Below, in pieces: positions 1-12,053 of a stretch of 64,000 nucleotides of DNA. The position numbers and the translations under genes are program-made. Under the pieces are notes generated by a model, which saw only the letters and a list, made by a program, of their open reading frames with translations, did no database searches and was not told the DNA's origin. The stretch spans positions 131,883,428-131,947,427 of the forward strand of contig CM068838.1 in assembly GCA_028554795.2 (NCBI GenBank), written 5' to 3'. Every line of letters starts with the position of its first letter. Position 1 is the first letter of the stretch. Origin of the DNA: Sinohyriopsis cumingii (Eukaryota > Mollusca > Bivalvia > Unionida > Unionidae).

Positions 1-1262
1 ACAATCTTCTTGACCTGTTGATCGCTTGACCAGGTCTCTTTCTCTCAGGAGGGATCTTCTGTTGTAACACCGGGGATCCCTCCGCCACAACAACCCACAA
101 ATTCTCCACCTTCACACTTGGCTTATCTCAAATGATCTCTCCACCAGAACAATTCTTTGGACTGAGTTGCCATTGCAATATTCAAGGCAGGAGAGCTTCT
201 GCATCCAAGGTCTATGATGCCAGGTGGAGAATCTTCTGTTATTGGTGCAGTAGGAAACATGTTGATCCTAGCTGCCCATCTATAACCTGTGTGGCTGATT
301 TCCTTTTGTTTCTCTTTGAGAACAAAAATTACTCTGTATCAACAATCAAGGGTTGTAGAGCTGCCATTTCTAACACACTTAAATTTTCTCAAGGCATGGT
401 AATTGGCACAGATTTGCACATTGTTGATCTTATTAAGTATTTTGAGCTGCAGAGACCTGTCTTGTGCTATCTTGCACCTAGATGGAATCTTTCTTGTGTT
501 TTATGGTCATTAACCAAAACCCCATATGAACCATTGAGTGAGGCTTCTTTTCAGGACCTCACTCTCAAGACTGTTTCTTCATGCCCTCGCCTCAGCGTGA
601 CAATGAAGTGAGATTCATGCCTTATATATTGACACTGGCTGTCTCTGGTTTAATGGGAATTATGATTTTGTTTCCCTCCTTTGTCAGCCAGGATTTTTAA
701 CCCAAAAATCAATTCCCTTCCATAGCTCCACTACCAGCAGAAATCCCCAGTCTCAGTCAAATCTGTACTACAGATGATACAGACAGGCTTTTATGTCCCA
801 TTTCTATCATAAGGCATCCAAAGGAAAAAGTAAGGGTAGGAAGCATCTTTTCATCCCTCTCAATTGCTCTGTAGACATTTCAGCCACCACTGTTTCATGA
901 TGGATTGTCACAACAATCAAATGAGCATACCATTCTCTTACTGATCGAGGTCTTTCATTTATGAAAGTTAAAACCCATAAGATTAGAGGCAATGCTACCT
1001 CATGGGTCTACTTAATCACTCCTCCTTGGAGGACATCATGAAGGCAGCATTTTTCCCAAACTACCTTTCCCTTCTTTTACCTCCACTTGTTATCACAACA
1101 AAGCTCAGGCATCTTTTCCCAGGGTCCCATTGTTATGGCACATGTGACCCCCAAGAAATATCAGCCTTCCTTAACAAGGACTTCTCCACCAATGGTGAGT
1201 GTTTTCCATGTTATCTGATTTTTTATCACTTTAATGGAGCATCAGCCAACCCTCCTTACTGA
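1..1262 (+). mobile_element. DIRS-like retroelement remnant (3' part: end of RNase H region and tyrosine recombinase)
   Basis: The stretch reads on the + strand as broken pieces of a DIRS-type tyrosine-recombinase retrotransposon. Bases 1-60 resemble the end of the RNase H region. Bases 132-611 give the recombinase core-binding domain, and 750-1262 give parts of the catalytic domain across frameshifts. The segment aligns by eye with 62880-64000, which carries the same protein in the same order and orientation, so both are copies of one family. No element ends (split direct or inverted repeats) could be placed. The family assignment rests on protein motifs only. Confidence 0.75.
132..1262 (+). 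pseudogene. Tyrosine recombinase (DIRS/YR type), degenerate
   Basis: In DIRS elements the recombinase would integrate the circular DNA copy. The intact part is a 159-codon frame at 132-611 with the usual SAM-like start: SKVYDARWRIFCYWC, then a 'VADFLLFLFENK' helix and 'STIKGCRAAISNTL'. After a stop at 609-611 the catalytic half continues only in pieces. A 'LFIP...DISPATVS'-like stretch lies near 850-900. An HKIRGNATSW segment near 974-1003 matches the H-x-x-R catalytic box. 'NHSSLEDIMKAAFF' near 1013-1055 matches the helix before the nucleophile. The catalytic tyrosine itself is not clearly present. Several stops and frame changes mean it is dead. A cellular phage-type integrase is unlikely given the flanking RNase H-like residues and the second copy at the right end of the window. 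Confidence 0.75.
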
Positions 1263-1531
1263 CAAATTCAGCTAAACAGTAGCCATGGGTAAGCTATTGC
1301 TGCTATTAAAATGTAGTTTTCTGGGGGGTTAAACTAATATTAATTATGCAATACTTATTGTCTAATTGTCAAATGCCCTCCTCCTACCCTGCTCAGATGT
1401 CCTGATGTAACAGCCATCTGTGAAAAAGATGTGCTAGCTGTGCTTGTTTTTTGCACATAACATGGCAGGGACAAGAGTTGCATGAGCAATTGCATCATAC
1501 TGACAATTCTTCACTCTGAGTGACGATGTAT

Positions 1532-1680
1532 CAGGTTCTGTAGTCCTGAAACAGAGTACAAAATTTAAACTAAGACTCAAACCGCCAAATCAGGCTCTAT
1601 AGTCCTGGCACAGAGTACAAAATTTAAACTAAGACTCCAACCGCCAAAACAGGCTCTGTAGTCCTGAAACAGTCTGAGCA
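1532..1680. repeat. 59-bp tandem repeat, about 2.5 copies
   Basis: Units begin with CAGGYTCTRTAGTCCTG at 1532, 1591 and 1650, exactly 59 bases apart. Each continues with ACAGAGTACAAAATTTAAAC and an ACCGCC motif. The copies differ by a few substitutions and the last is truncated. Confidence 0.8.
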
Positions 1681-2031
1681 CAAAAATCGATTTAAGAATG
1701 CAGATGGAGGAACCAAAATTTCGAACATCCGAAAGGTATGTGATTCTTATTTTACTATCATCACATTTATAGAAAATCAGTGGTTTTGGGCTTGGAGATT
1801 GAAATTGAATTCTCTGCTCAGAAAGTTTTGAGAATTTGGAGTCTTGTAATCCTCAGGATTATCATACCTGGTTTGTATATCAGTGTTGCACATTGAACAC
1901 AGGCAATTTTTTGTCCCATGTCCCCAAATCTTGACCCTATGTACCCCCTTTATTGGCATGCTTTCTCATCAGAAAAAAAAATTGAAAAACAAACCTACAA
2001 CTTTTCATTAGTGGATGTCCATCAATGTCTC

Positions 2032-2155
2032 ACTTGGAAACAATAGGGCACCTTGTCAGTGGAAACAGTAAGAACCCCTGGCTGTAGAAACAATATGATC
2101 CCATGTCTATGGAAACAATAGGAACCCTTATCTGTGGAAACAGTAGAACCCCATG
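2032..2155. repeat. About 27-bp degenerate tandem repeat, 4-5 copies
   Basis: The core GGAAACARTARGAACCC recurs four to five times, spaced 26-30 bases apart, with substitutions and small indels between copies. Confidence 0.65.
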
Positions 2156-3309
2156 TACAATCCAACAAACAACTGCCCCAACAAACGAAGAAGAAAAAAA
2201 ACAGATCTACTTGTTTGGTCTATCCAATAGTCATGCTATCGGGACTAGCTACAATCTAGCAACATTTGAAGGCAGGAACAGTAACTGCTACAATCGACCA
2301 GACAGTGTCTGATTCCTTTTGTTTTTAAAATGTACACAAGAAAAATAGTTTTGCTGAAACTTCAAAGAAAACTGATTACATTTGAAGCACCAGTCGTTTT
2401 GTAAAATTCCAAGCAATTTAAAAAAAATAAGTCTCCTTGTTCTACAATTATTTGATGTTGCCACAGCAATAAGAAACAGACATGTTTGATCCTCCAAAGC
2501 TGTACTTTAGTGGTGACTTCAATAACACATACACCCTTCATCATAGAAAGCTGACTACAATCTTCAATAACTAAAAAAAACTTTCATCAGAGGAAGTCAA
2601 CACCAAATTTAAAAGCAGTGGAATCCACTGGATTGTTGCATTTTCCAAAGTTTCTTATTTGCATAAAAAAATTGTTGTGCCATGAAAGTTTCATTTTTGA
2701 ACAAAAAATAAATTACACTTTCAGTCACTACATTTATGGCATAAAACACAAATTAAATTTACAATCTTTTGAAGCTATATATATCTGGCCGTCAAGTTAA
2801 TTGGAGATGGGTTATCTTTCAAAGATGTTTGTTAAACTTCTTAATTTGTTGACCTGTTTTTGTTTCCTTATGAATTGCCTCATGCCCCTGGGTAGCCTTG
2901 GTAAGAATACCAGCTGTCTCAATTTGAAAAAAATCTTGGCAGTTTTATGTACATGTACATGTAACATGCAAACAACTGTAGCCTTGTGCTATTTGTGACA
3001 GTTGTAGTGAATTGTTAGTGACAATATGATATAGATGAAAACGAGGACTACCAATTTGTTATATATGTGTTGTGTTTTCTAATGGGATATGAGTCATACA
3101 AGAATTTTAAAATGTGATTTATACTCCGATTCGTGGATTTATTATATACATATGGTACTTGATGGATTATGGATTTTACTATGCAGAATTAAGTTAATAT
3201 ACAAGTGTTTTTCAGACTAGTTTATCTTCATTTGATCAAAAGCATGTAATTTGGCCCCCACTTTTATTACCCACTCCATAATTTAGGTAAATGCATCAAT
3301 TCTTCAGCT

Positions 3310-3561
3310 GGGGCCTCGAGTGGCCGAGTGGTCTAAAGCGCTCTTCATTATAGATCACTGCCATCTCATCTCTGTAAGCGTGGGTTCGAGTCTAGGATTC
3401 GGCCAATGGGGGTATGTGAGAAAGCTTGCCAGTAGCTTCTTGTGGGTCTGTGGTTCTTTCCGAGGTTTTCCCGGGTTCTTCCTCCACCATTAATACTGGC
3501 TGCCATGCATAGCCTATCGTGTGCTGAAAAATGGCGTTAAACCCCACAACAACAACAACAA
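3310..3561 (+). mobile_element. tRNA-derived SINE, family S1, full length
   Basis: A Pol III-type SINE. The tRNA-like head has box A TGGCCGAGTGG at 3321-3331 and box B GGTTCGAGTC at 3383-3392, closest in look to a Ser/Leu tRNA. A conserved body follows (AGAAAGCTTGCCAGTAGCTTC, ATACTGGC, GCTGAAAAATGGCGTTAAACC), ending in an (ACA)n tail. It is bounded by a perfect 13-bp target-site duplication, CAATTCTTCAGCT, at 3297-3309 and 3562-3574, which proves retroposition. Seven more copies lie in this window. Confidence 0.93.
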
Positions 3562-3604
3562 CAATTCTTCAGCTAACGGACATGGTTGGTTGTAACATGG
3601 TCTG

Positions 3605-3651
3605 GTCTATAACACTGTTGGGTTCTATGGACCCCAACCACCGTGTTATAG
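3605..3651. repeat. Short imperfect hairpin (TATAACAC...GTGTTATA)
   Basis: TATAACAC followed by TTGGG pairs with CCCAA and then GTGTTATA about 20 bases later. This looks like the joined ends of a small MITE-like element or a palindromic remnant. No target duplication was found. Confidence 0.35.
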
Positions 3652-4059
3652 TGGAATCACTTTGTAATTGATATGTTATCACGTCTTGTTAGATCATTCC
3701 TGTAATTTCATTTGACATTCTTTTTTGTTCATAGCTTTCCTTTTACAGTACGTTCATCATGAAATTTGACCAGTTTTCTGTGTATGCCATTCAGAGCACA
3801 TTTGTGATATGTGTTGATACTGGTCTTGTATGGGCAACAACCACTTCCAAACAGCAAACTCAGGTGAATGAAAAAGCTATAAGTTATAAAGTGCATGATT
3901 AAGGATTCAGACACCATCAGACTTGTCAGCAATCAAAGCCATTATGAACTTTTTGCACTGTCACAGCCCCCCAAGCCATTCTTGTAATGGACAGAACAAA
4001 TCCCAGTTTATCAAGTTCCAACTTTATGGCAGATATTGCCCAGCAGTCAGTCAGTACCA

Positions 4060-4560
4060 ACATTGCGTGTCAGACCAATCCAGTACATTTAATTCCACCA
4101 CATTATATTGATACTGACTGGTCATCATTCCCATGATAACCTGTACTGGACTTGGTGGCCAGAAGTCTACAACCACGTTTCAGGCTCTAGCAGAACCTTG
4201 CTATGCCATCTACCACTAGAACTTGGTACCTTGATCTGTTGCACCAGTTTACCCAGTCCACAGTGCCACAACCAAAGGATTTCATAATGGCACAGACTAC
4301 CAAGCCAGTACTGATGTGGTAAAGCAGCCCACCTGAACCATTCCAGGACATTCCATCCCCTCGTACAGAACCCAATACCCAGTACTGGCTATGGTGATTG
4401 TTCCCTTGAGAACCAGTACTTTTCACATCCAGTTTCAATATCTAAGTGATTGGCTCCATGCTGAACATGGTCTGGATTGTTGTTTTAGCAGCCTGCATGT
4501 AGGCCATGACCAATTCCTGTCCAGGAGTCAGTTTCATGTGTAGTTTGTATATGCAATACT
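4060..4560 (+). mobile_element. Possible degenerate DIRS-like reverse transcriptase fragment
   Basis: Around 4395-4480 the + strand reads MVIVPLRTSTFHIQFQYLSDWLHAEH. This looks like the region around the YLDDWLL catalytic box of DIRS reverse transcriptases, with the first aspartate changed to serine. The surrounding frames are full of stops. The resemblance is short and this is a tentative call. The DIRS recombinase at 1-1262 lies upstream, so if real this would be a separate copy. Confidence 0.28.
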
Positions 4561-5799
4561 CACTCACTGTTACCATGACTGCATCTGTTAAGTTCTAACT
4601 TGTGGAAGGAGATACATTCCTATATATCATTGCTAGATAGAGGAGACAGAAAACAGGCTGCCAAAGTATCAAACATCATCCCAATTACCTGGGGCACAAT
4701 AAGGGGAAGGAACATTGTTTTGTTTGTTTTTATTTTACCCAGACTCTCTTCAAATCAAACAGCTCATAGAAAATAATGATATCCCTGTGTTGCCCTTTTT
4801 CTGATACCCCAAATGGAGAAAGTCCTCACTCTTCACCATGGAATTGCAAATACCTTGTCATGTTGACAACTCATGGCTCTCACTAGTTTGAGGTCAAGTT
4901 CCCTTCATGTGAACCCACCAGGATCTTACTTTAATCTGTTTCAGAATTAAAGCTCTTTCAGCCAACAGCTTTCTCTGAGTTCAGCATCGATATCCAAAGA
5001 TCAATCTCCAGTGCCGTTTGGGTGGAAAGCCTTACAGATCAAATCTACAATGAGCATCCCTTTGCAATAAGATACAAAATCCTTTATTTCAGTCTTGCTT
5101 CATTGTAGATTTCATGTCAAAAAAGGCAAATCCTATTTTATGTAGTCCCAGCTCTTCATTCATCTGGGCATGATACCCAAAGCCCCCTTATGGCTTTCGT
5201 TTGTCTCTTGATAAAATGTCCTTTTGGCATCATCCTGGTGGTTCTCCCCTTCCACTTGAAGAGTGATATCTTAGCTAGGGATTTCTTTGCCTCTTGCATC
5301 TTCTCATTGCAGCCAAGAACTCACCCATTCCTATTCTCAGTGGCAACCAACATTTTGCCTATTAGATCTAGTGATCAAAATAAGTATCTTACTAAATAAT
5401 CAATTGCTATACATCACAATCAGCATGTCTGCCATTACAACTGACAATGGTACCCACATCCAGTCCTAATTCCAAGCAAGTTGGTTTGGCCCCCACATAT
5501 CAACCCCCTGTGTTGATGACCATGGCAAATGCCTTTTGATCGGAGCAGGGAATATTACCCAGAAAGGGTTCATTCATTCTTTCCATCATCTTGACTGACA
5601 TCTGTCACAGGCAAGAGAAAACCCATTTCCAGACTTCTGCCTTGTTTATGATTTTCCTTGTCAAGAAATCCACATTCAAGTCTACCATATGACAGGCATG
5701 TTGAAGTTCAAGCAGTCTCGCTGTCCCAATGGAATTAGCTGATGCACAATCCATTGTTCTTTAACCCTTCAGTCTGTAGTAGAGTTTGTACCTTCGGGG

Positions 5800-6037
5800 G
5801 AGGGGCCCCTAGAGGTCTAAAGCACTCACCATTATGGATCATTGACATCTCATCTCTGCATGTGTTCGAGTCTCAGATTCGGCCAATGTGGGTATGTGAG
5901 AAAGCCTGCCAGTAGCTTCTCGTGGGTTATTGGTTCTTTCCAGGGTTTTCCCAGGTTCTTCCTCCACTACTTATACTGGCTGCCATATATAGCCTATCTT
6001 GTGCTGAAAAATGGCATTAAACCCTACAACAACAACA
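5800..6037 (+). mobile_element. tRNA-derived SINE, family S1, diverged copy
   Basis: Same body as the copy at 3310-3561: box B TGTTCGAGTCTC, GTATGTGAGAAAGC, TGCTGAAAAATGGCATTAAACCC and a (CAA)n tail. Box A is damaged. Flanks share ACCTTCRGGGG at 5790-5800 and 6038-6048, an aged target duplication. Confidence 0.88.
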
Positions 6038-9000
6038 ACCTTCAGGGGTGGCCCTTGATGGTCCTCTTTGGAATGAGTTGAATATCAAACTTCCAACCCT
6101 GATCAACTTAGGCAACCAACACCATTTTTCCTGAATTGGAATAGTCGCATTACACCTGTTTCCTTATCCCACAGATTCTCACAGTCTTACAGGAAGTTCC
6201 AACAACTCTTGATGACTTGCCACACAGGACAATATCTTGTTACAACTACTTTCTCAGTCTAGCAGCAGAAATTCCAATTATGGCCTTGTCTTCTCCATTC
6301 ATACATAATCAACTGCAAATGCAGGTTTCCGTTCAAATGAGAAATGTTGAACCTGCATGCCTGGCTGATTTCAAACAAGCCTTCAGAAAGAAACAGTTCT
6401 CAGAAAAGTGGGGACAGAAATGCTCAAGCAAGATTGCTCACCACTTAGAAGTGTTTGAGATTTTTTTTTATCCCATTGGTGTGAGCAGAGCACATTGCAG
6501 TATCAGAAACAATAAAGTTGGCTGTCATCACAATCAAGGTTTACTGTTCCACAATCTCAGATATGTTTTGACGTCATAGAAGAGAGGATATAGTCTATAA
6601 CAAAGGTCTCTCCACCTTTCTTGTGAATTTTGACTTATCCTGACCAAAGGGTTTGACCCTATGTCCAGTATTGAATCTTGTTCCATAACCTTTGTGACTC
6701 GTATGCAGCAGGCAGAATTAGTGAAGATACAGGCCTTGTCAGTCAACCCAAACTTAATTATCTGCAGTTCAGCCTTGATGGTTTAAGTATTCTAATTCTT
6801 GCCTCTGCTTACATTACCAAGAACTGGGTCTCATAGAGATTAGTCTTTAGTCATTGGTGTCTTTTTTGGACCTATCATCCCAGAGGCATCATGATTTATG
6901 GATTGCCCACTCAGAGACACAGGGGATTAAGTGCTCACTATGTGTATTGGTAGATTTTCCTCCAGACTTGTGGAAATCCACTCAATTTAATGGAAGTCTG
7001 TCATGGATTTCATTGCAGCCATCGTGGGTTTTATGGTTTCCTAGCCAGTTTTATGTAGTTGCTGCACAAGTCGACGAACTTAACAGACACGAGAAAATCT
7101 GACACCATAAACCCAACCCTATCAGGGGTCAATTTCATACCTTTATCTATACAAGCTATACAGTGGTAACATTTCTTGTGTCGTAATTCTAAAGTTTATT
7201 CTACAAGAATAACATGGCATCATATATGAAAAAAGTAATACATGAGCTATGCTATGAAAGGGGTTTTTGGTACTTCTACCCTTAAACTTTGAAAAATAAC
7301 TTTGTTTATGAGAGACTACACAATTTTTTTTATTTGTACAGCCTTGTGGATGCTGTATTGACATTTGCACTCTTTCAGTAGCCTTTAAAAACACCAGGCA
7401 CTAATATAGAAGTGACATTACTACTCTGAAGTCTGTCGCTATTAGAGATTTTAGAATAAGTCAACTGGGTACCCAATGATCCATGTGATCGGTTACCCTG
7501 ATACCTGATCAAAGTGAAATTATATCAAATGTGAACCTGAACTGCTTTGTTGTAAGTTCATACATGCCACCACCCCGCCACCCCAGAGGTATAAGCATAA
7601 TTATTACTAATATTAGTGGCAAAAAAGCGCAGTCTGAGTGTAAAAAGAGTGATCTATATATTACATGCTATAATTACAGACAAACATATGAAAAACTTAT
7701 ATTAATTTCTGCTACTTATTTCTGTTACTTAAAATACTTGTCACAAATTGGCTAAATCCATGTGGATTAGTACAAGAACAGAGACTTAAAACAAAATGAT
7801 AAAGAATTCATACACAACATTCACTTTAATTAGTCCACATCATGTTAAAACTTTCACTCAATGGTCATCAAGTCCACAAATTCTGAATGCTGTATTATAT
7901 TACTGTAGAATTCCTTTTTAAAAATATGTAAAGTGCTATTGATTTGTCCTTTTCCTGATGCAGCATGTTCTTCAGTTTAACAAAATCCTAACATTTTTCA
8001 GTCATAAATATCCATGAGTCACATCAATAAAGCCCGTTTCACTAAATAATAATTGACACCATGTTTTGTCAATATAGACTGGTCCACTGCATAAGTATCT
8101 ATCATATTAATATTTTTCTATGACAAAAGGTTTCAAATTCAAGAAACCCATCTGTTTGTTTTTTCAAGACATGTACAGTTACTATAAATAGAAGACAAGG
8201 AAACTGTTCAAGTATGTAGCCCAATGGTTGCACATGTTGATGATATGAAAATCACTGGACAGAGGTCTATGATATATCAATGTCACATGACACAAGCTTC
8301 GAACTGTACTGTTATTTTGTGTCTCGCTTGTTCCTTACGTCGCCAGATATAATCTTTGATCCAAACTCAGAAACAAATTTGTATTGGGGGGGGAGATTGG
8401 GGTTGTGGGGGTAGCATGAAATCAACAGGTACCCTATAACTAGTTTTATTACTCGGATAATTGTTAACAGGTGAGTACCCGGATACCTGCTGACACCTTT
8501 AGTCGCTATGCCTGCAACTGCAGTTTCCTGCCTCGAGTCAATAGCAGCCAGTTAAGACAGTTCCTACATATACATGTTAATGTCATGCTTTGATGTTTCA
8601 AAATGTATATTAACATTTGAACGAAAACACCACACATTTTCGAACTAAAATTCCAAAATAAACACTGCTGAATGAAAATATATCATGTTGTCACAAAATC
8701 AGATGATCCAAAACTAAGAAGATATTAGTGATAATTTTTAAATATGCTGAATTCATCTACATGGTATTCAGGGCTCATCTCTCATTGGTTCTCCAAGCCA
8801 TAAACCAAGTGATTTCTATGAAAATTGTTTCTTGGTCACATTTTTTATGAATCTTATCTTGAACCACCAGCTAAGAAGTGACATTTTTACTTTGAAATCA
8901 GCTGTTACTCTTGTTAACTATGACCAGTCAGGATGGTGTTGAACATTAATATTGTATTTTAGTACTGATGTTTAAAAAAACCCAGTAACATCTGAGTGAA

Positions 9001-9656
9001 AATGTTTGTGAAAAAGAAGAATTATTGACTGAGAAACATAATATGGTTAAGTTGCTATATTTTCACATAAAATTGGTTTCTAGTGGTATTTAAATTATAA
9101 AAAATATTCCGTTTGTATTACCCCTTAATCATTCTATGAAGCACATACAGGATACATCTATCCCAGCAGCACAAATCTGTGACATGTTTACCAAAGTTGT
9201 GACCACTGAGTCCTGTCTGTGACAGACATGGCATGAAAAGGATTTAGGTCCACTGTGGATTTTCTGTAAAACATAATGCATGTACTGCATTGTTCTAATG
9301 TATTATCATTGGGTAATGTATTTGAAGAACAAACCAGTTTTTTAGAGTAAAAAAATGCTTCTTTATCATGAAGAGTGTGTGCACCCACTCCGCTATTAAG
9401 TGACCAATGACAGAATTTGGCTCTAATCACTCGTCTGCTTTCCTCCAACAATCAGATGACCTTTTAGCATTTATCATGCTGACACAAACCAAAAGACACA
9501 GCAAGCACCTCTGTATTCGCTTTGAAGGACTGGATTTACATTTAACTTTAAAATTGGTTTCACTTGACAGCACACACCCACCCATGAGTTTAACACACAA
9601 ATAAGGAGGTCAAATGTCATCTGTTCAGATTCTTTTTGTTTCATTCAATATGTTGC
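6038..9656. other. Non-genic stretch with one fragment of repeat family A
   Basis: The longest open frame is 120 codons (6217-6579). It has no recognisable domain, no splice context and no visible relatives in the window, so it is not called. 7640-7795 belongs to repeat family A. The rest is AT-rich DNA in which nothing was recognised. No DIS3 exon was found although the gene should extend upstream. Confidence 0.5.
7640..7795 (-). repeat. Interspersed repeat family A, fragment (third copy)
   Basis: Reverse-complemented, this stretch aligns with the left end of the copy at 34610. It shares CTAATCCACATGGATT, a TTTGTGACA block and ATTATRGCATGTAAT in the same order. Only the first ~150 bases of the family are present. 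Confidence 0.65.
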
Positions 9657-9890
9657 AGAGTGGCCCAAAGTGCTGCCATCTCATCTCTGTCCATTTTGGT
9701 TTCAAATCTTAGTCTTGGCCGATGTGGGCATATGAGAAAAGTTTGCCATTAGCTTCCTGTGGGTTGGTGGTTCTTATGGAGGTTTTCCTGGGTTCTTCAC
9801 CCACCTGTTAAACTGGCTGCTATGTAGAGCCTATCATGCAATGAAACAAATAGAGTTAAACCCAAAACAACAACAAAAACAGTATTTTGG
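9657..9890 (+). mobile_element. tRNA-derived SINE, family S1, old degenerate copy
   Basis: Recognisable by GCTGCCATCTCATCTCTGT, GGCCGATGTGGGCATATGAG, TGGGTTGGTGGTTCTT, AACTGGCTGC and the AAAACAACAACAAAAAC tail. The tRNA head is truncated and box B decayed. No clean target duplication was seen. It is older than the copies at 3310 and 54345. Confidence 0.8.
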
Positions 9891-10714
9891 TTTGGATGAT
9901 GCGGACTGTTTCGTAACAGTCCACTTCTCTGTCAAAAATTTGCAGCCTATTCAGCCTTTACATTTGTTACTTGAAATGCTGAGTATAGTTTTTTCACTGA
10001 GAAGCCAGATCTATCTCAGAATTCACTTCAAGACACAAACGGCAAAGTATACATCTTAGATTAAGTATGAAGTAAATGGGTCCATATGTGCAGGCGTTGA
10101 TTGTTAAATGAAGGCAGTGATATAAAGAACTAACTGAAATCAATGTAGTTTTCGTAAAGATTTTATTACTTATTGTCAGTTCTTTTATTCTTATCAATTT
10201 GTATGGTTTTGACAGCGTGATCATTTTCATTTATACCTACAGTCATGCATTAGTGTGCACAGGTTCTTTCCAATTATTGGTTTGTCATGACCACAAAAAC
10301 CCAAAAATTTGTACTTTACCTAAAATAGTGAATTTACTCTAATTAAGGTGATTTTTCTATTCTAAATATTTTTGTCTACATTTGATTCATAAAAGTTATA
10401 ATTGTTTTGGGTTGGGTTTTTTTTATGTATAAATGAAGTCAAAAGATCAAAGTCTATGAGAATTAAAGTATATATACAAAAGTATTAGCCAGTCAATGCA
10501 TTTTTTCATAATGACTTGATGATTCTGTACACAAGAGCTGTTGGTTACAGAAATCAGAGCTTCTTGTAAGAGAAAACAAGGAACAAAACAATCAGGACCT
10601 AATGAATTATGTTGTATGTTGCTGGTCATAGACCAAAAGTTGTTTTGGAATGGTCTTTCATGCATTATCAGTCATCGATCATCCGATGTCCAGGTTAAAT
10701 ATTGTTCTCTGAAA

Positions 10715-10985
10715 CTACTTGCAGGATTGTTATACCATGGTTTAGTTGGTCCTAAATGGTGCCAATCAGACATCCAATGTTGCCATCTTGAAAATCTTGA
10801 TGCTACTCCTCCAGAATGGGGGGGGGGTGTCTTATGAGCATGGGTTTTCACTAAAAGTACTTCTGATGTCTTTTTGGTCCATAATGAAAATGCTGCTAAT
10901 AAGACATCCATTAGGGCATCCATGGAAACCATCTTGAAAATACTATTGCTTCTTCTGAAGAATGGAAAGTCACATGAACATGACT
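10715..10985. repeat. Degenerate 120-150 bp repeat family C, about 2 units
   Basis: Two units carry the signature TTGGTCCTAAATGGTGCCA, CCATCTTGAAAATCTTG, 'GCTACTCCTCCAGAATGG' and a GCATGGGTTTTCACTAAAAG stretch. The same signature recurs in larger arrays at 20500-21700 and 38640-40060. Its nature is unknown; it may derive from a transposon. Confidence 0.65.
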
Positions 10986-10998
10986 TCTTATAGAGTGT

Positions 10999-11240
10999 TA
11001 TTGTAGGGCTTAATGCCATTTTTCAGCACACGATAGGCTATACATGGCGGCCAGTATTAATGGTGGAGAAAGAACCCGGAAAAACCCTGGAAAGAACCAC
11101 AGACCCACGAGAAGCTACTGGCAAGCTTTCTCACATGCCCACATTGGCCGAATCCGAGACTTGAACCCACGCAGACAGAGGTGAGATGGCAATGATCCGT
11201 AACGGAGATCACTTTAGACCACTCGGCCACTCGGGGCCCC
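10999..11240 (-). mobile_element. tRNA-derived SINE, family S1, full length, reverse orientation
   Basis: The reverse complement reads GGGGCCCCGAGTGGCCGAGT at its start and ends with TGGCATTAAGCCC, the family S1 body. A perfect 13-bp target duplication TCTTATAGAGTGT lies at 10986-10998 and 11241-11253. The (ACA)n tail is nearly absent. It is inserted at the right edge of a family C repeat. Confidence 0.92.
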
Positions 11241-11832
11241 TCTTATAGAGTGTAGTTGATCTTAAGTCAAAACTTTGCTGATCTATAACAATCGTGTAGA
11301 ATCCTCTTGATTGTTGGGTCCATTATTATTTTCATACTTGTTCTCTTCCTCAAAAAGTAAAAATTGATTTTTTATACATTATTTTTTGTACTTTTAAAAA
11401 ATATTTATTTGTTCATGTACAGAAAATGTCATAAAATATGGTGGAGTGGTTAGCTTTCAAGTGCGCAAGTAAGTGTAAATATCTAGAGATCATAAATGTA
11501 ACTTTCTTATTAAGTTTGTAAAATTGTAAGTACATGTTCAGTATAGTTCTCTGGAATTAAGAGGTACAGGAAATTAACATTTCTATCGGTTGTAGTGTAT
11601 GCAAAATCAGAGGCTATGAAAAATTGCAGGTTATATCCGCATCTTGTGAGACATAATGCTTCTCCCCAGAAGGTTCAGTTATATTCCATCTTATAATTTG
11701 ATCTTCTATAAATAATTACATAAATGTGTTAATTTTACATGAATTTAATGTCTAATAGTGGTCATTTTAGTAGGATTATGAGACATTTTTATAGATAACA
11801 GGTACTTTGAAGTTTCCTTTTTTTGTCCTCAG

Positions 11833-12053
11833 GGTTTCAATATTACAGTGTCAAGTGGTAAAGAACTTGCTGATAGTCTTGACAAAGCTGTCATACCAGA
11901 AGACCAATACTTCAACACGATGTTGCGTATCATGACAACACGCTGTATGATGCAAGCAGTGTATTTCTGTAGTGGAACCATCTCTGAATCAGAATTCTTT
12001 CACTATGGGTTGGCTTCAGATATATATACACATTTCACATCTCCAATCAGAAG
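11833..12053 (+). CDS. DIS3: DIS3 exon a (RNB domain)
   Basis: Acceptor TTTTTGTCCTCAG precedes the exon and donor GTGAGG follows. The frame starts on a full codon ([10 protein letters not shown]) and ends after two bases of an arginine codon. It carries [18 protein letters not shown] and [18 protein letters not shown], the RNB motif with the RNA-contacting arginines at the base of the active-site channel. About 73 residues. Confidence 0.95.

Larger units (their letters stand above)
1263..3296. other. Non-genic; two small tandem repeats, otherwise unrecognised
   Basis: No exon, RNA gene or clear transposon protein was recognised here. Only short chance ORFs occur. Two small tandem repeats are listed separately. 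The left edge could include the non-coding tail of the DIRS remnant. Confidence 0.5.

Noticed and set aside
3310-3400. Genuine tRNA-Ser or tRNA-Leu gene
   Set aside because: Boxes A and B are present but there is no closed acceptor stem, and the sequence continues into a SINE body with tail and target duplication.
6217-6579. 120-codon open frame
   Set aside because: No homology recognised and no promoter or splice sites; length is not exceptional for 64 kb of six-frame sequence.
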